From positions 1 through 30,900 of the forward strand of contig JBHPCA010000013.1 in assembly GCA_042576225.1 (NCBI GenBank): 30,900 nt of DNA. Reading direction: 5' to 3'. Position 1 is the stretch's first letter. Every line of letters starts with the position of its first letter. Of the stretch, positions 30,281 through 30,900 are shown piece by piece. Source of the DNA: GWF2-30-66 sp042576225. GTDB taxonomy: Bacteria > Babelota > Babeliae > Babelales > Vermiphilaceae. The notes beneath the pieces are model-generated. The model did no database searches. It was not told where the DNA came from and saw nothing but the letters and a program-made list of their open reading frames with translations. The position numbers were made by a program, and so were the translations under genes.

Positions 30281-30900
30281 GTGATAAGAAAAGGAAACTT
30301 GTTATTATTTGTTTTTGCATCAGTGATGTTCTTTACGCATATGTCGATCTTTGCGGGTGGTGGCATTTTCGAGCTTATTGGTAAGGGGTCTGGCCCGGTT
30401 GATTTGCAGAAAGTTAAAAAAATTATTGAGGAAAAAAATATAGATGTTAATCAGGTCAATAGCCTTGGTGAAACAATTCTTTTTCTTGCGTGCAAACGTT
30501 TTTGTACTGATGAACTGAAATATAAACTGGTGGAGTATTTAATTAAAAAGGGAGCTGATAAATCTATTAACAACGTTACTAATAATGGAAGCACACCTCT
30601 TTTGGCTGTTTGTAGCAAGCTTGATTTTAAAACTATGAAACTCTTAATCGAAAATGGGGCTAAAAAATATATTAATAAAATTGATTCTTATGGGAGGACG
30701 CCACTTCACTATGCTTGTTATGGTCATAACTTAGATATGGTGAAGTACTTAATAAAAAATGGGGCTATAAAATCTATCAATAAATTTACTAGTTCTGGTA
30801 ACACTCCGATTCTTATTTGTAGCTATTCTTACTGCGAGACAGAGATGTTTTTTTATTTGATTACCTGTGGCGCCAATCTTAATATTATTAATAATGATGA
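30281..30900 (+). CDS. Exported ankyrin-repeat protein 3, partial (runs off the right edge)
   Basis: The frame is open from GTG 30281 (AAAGG about seven bases upstream) to the end, 206 codons. The signal peptide is NLLLFVFASVMFFTHMSIFA, then GGGIFE. Ankyrin repeats follow from about residue 40: ETILFLACKRFCTDELKYKL, TPLLAVCSKLDFKTMKLLIE, TPLHYACYGHNLDMVKYLIK, TPILICSYSYCETEMFFYLI. Each ends in NGA or GAN. It is the third exported ankyrin protein in the window. The C-terminus and domain content are outside the window. Confidence 0.85.
   Translation, partial: MIRKGNLLLFVFASVMFFTHMSIFAGGGIFELIGKGSGPVDLQKVKKIIEEKNIDVNQVNSLGETILFLACKRFCTDELKYKLVEYLIKKGADKSINNVTNNGSTPLLAVCSKLDFKTMKLLIENGAKKYINKIDSYGRTPLHYACYGHNLDMVKYLIKNGAIKSINKFTSSGNTPILICSYSYCETEMFFYLITCGANLNIINND

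Overview
The window looks like part of a chromosome from a host-dependent bacterium of the Dependentiae (TM6) type. This assignment is inferred from gene content, not from a marker gene. The supporting signs are low GC, an ADP/ATP translocase of the obligate-intracellular type, three Sec-exported ankyrin-repeat proteins, a secreted DUF2608-like HAD phosphatase, a cPLA2-like phospholipase, a minimal SufCBDS operon, and many dispersed palindromic repeats. No phage, IS transposase or CRISPR array is visible. Almost all genes lie on the plus strand. The exceptions are a partial pyrophosphatase at the left edge and two ferritin-like genes near 15-16 kb.

Layout. 1-217: partial inorganic pyrophosphatase (minus). 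460-1972: signal peptidase I copy 1 and a rhodanese lipoprotein. 1990-2186: tRNA-Cys and tRNA-Leu. 2168-2950: a repeat-rich patch that starts in the tRNA-Leu 3' end and holds a GIY-YIG gene, a deleted second copy of its cassette, a second copy of the tRNA-Leu 3' end, and a cluster of palindromic repeats. 3097-5814: HU, a FUN14-like membrane protein, and a GspE/PilB secretion ATPase whose N-terminal domain and motor domain are separate genes. 5952-7650: two exported or membrane proteins of unknown role. 7693-12056: sufC-sufB-sufD-sufS. 12244-15089: exported ankyrin protein, Nudix hydrolase, membrane-anchored P-loop kinase. 15092-16252 (minus): cytosolic and exported ferritin-like paralogues separated by a 35-bp inverted repeat. 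16666-18069: nucleotide translocase carrying an in-frame dispersed repeat. 18219-21569: APC amino-acid permease, signal peptidase I copy 2, and a DUF4097-like protein whose C-terminus is made by a repeat. 21649-23166: cPLA2-like phospholipase. 23485-25700: two tandem small membrane proteins, a dyad-rich leader, and an ABC-2 exporter (ATPase plus permease). 25758-27895: HAD phosphatase and a second exported ankyrin protein. 28240-30165: ABC-F ATPase. 30281-end: a third exported ankyrin protein, partial.

How the parts fit together (inference). The translocase and the permease suit uptake of ATP and amino acids from a eukaryotic host. The two signal peptidases serve a large exported proteome, of which about ten members are visible here (ankyrins, phospholipase, phosphatase, propeller-like protein, rhodanese lipoprotein, exported ferritin). 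The GspE ATPase could power type II secretion or type IV pili. Suf and the ferritins handle iron and Fe-S clusters.

The most unusual features are: a small GIY-YIG cassette bounded by copies of a tRNA-Leu 3' end; dispersed palindromes that have entered at least two reading frames; the eukaryote-like phospholipase; and the compartment-split ferritin pair. All function calls come from reading motifs by eye; no database search was run.
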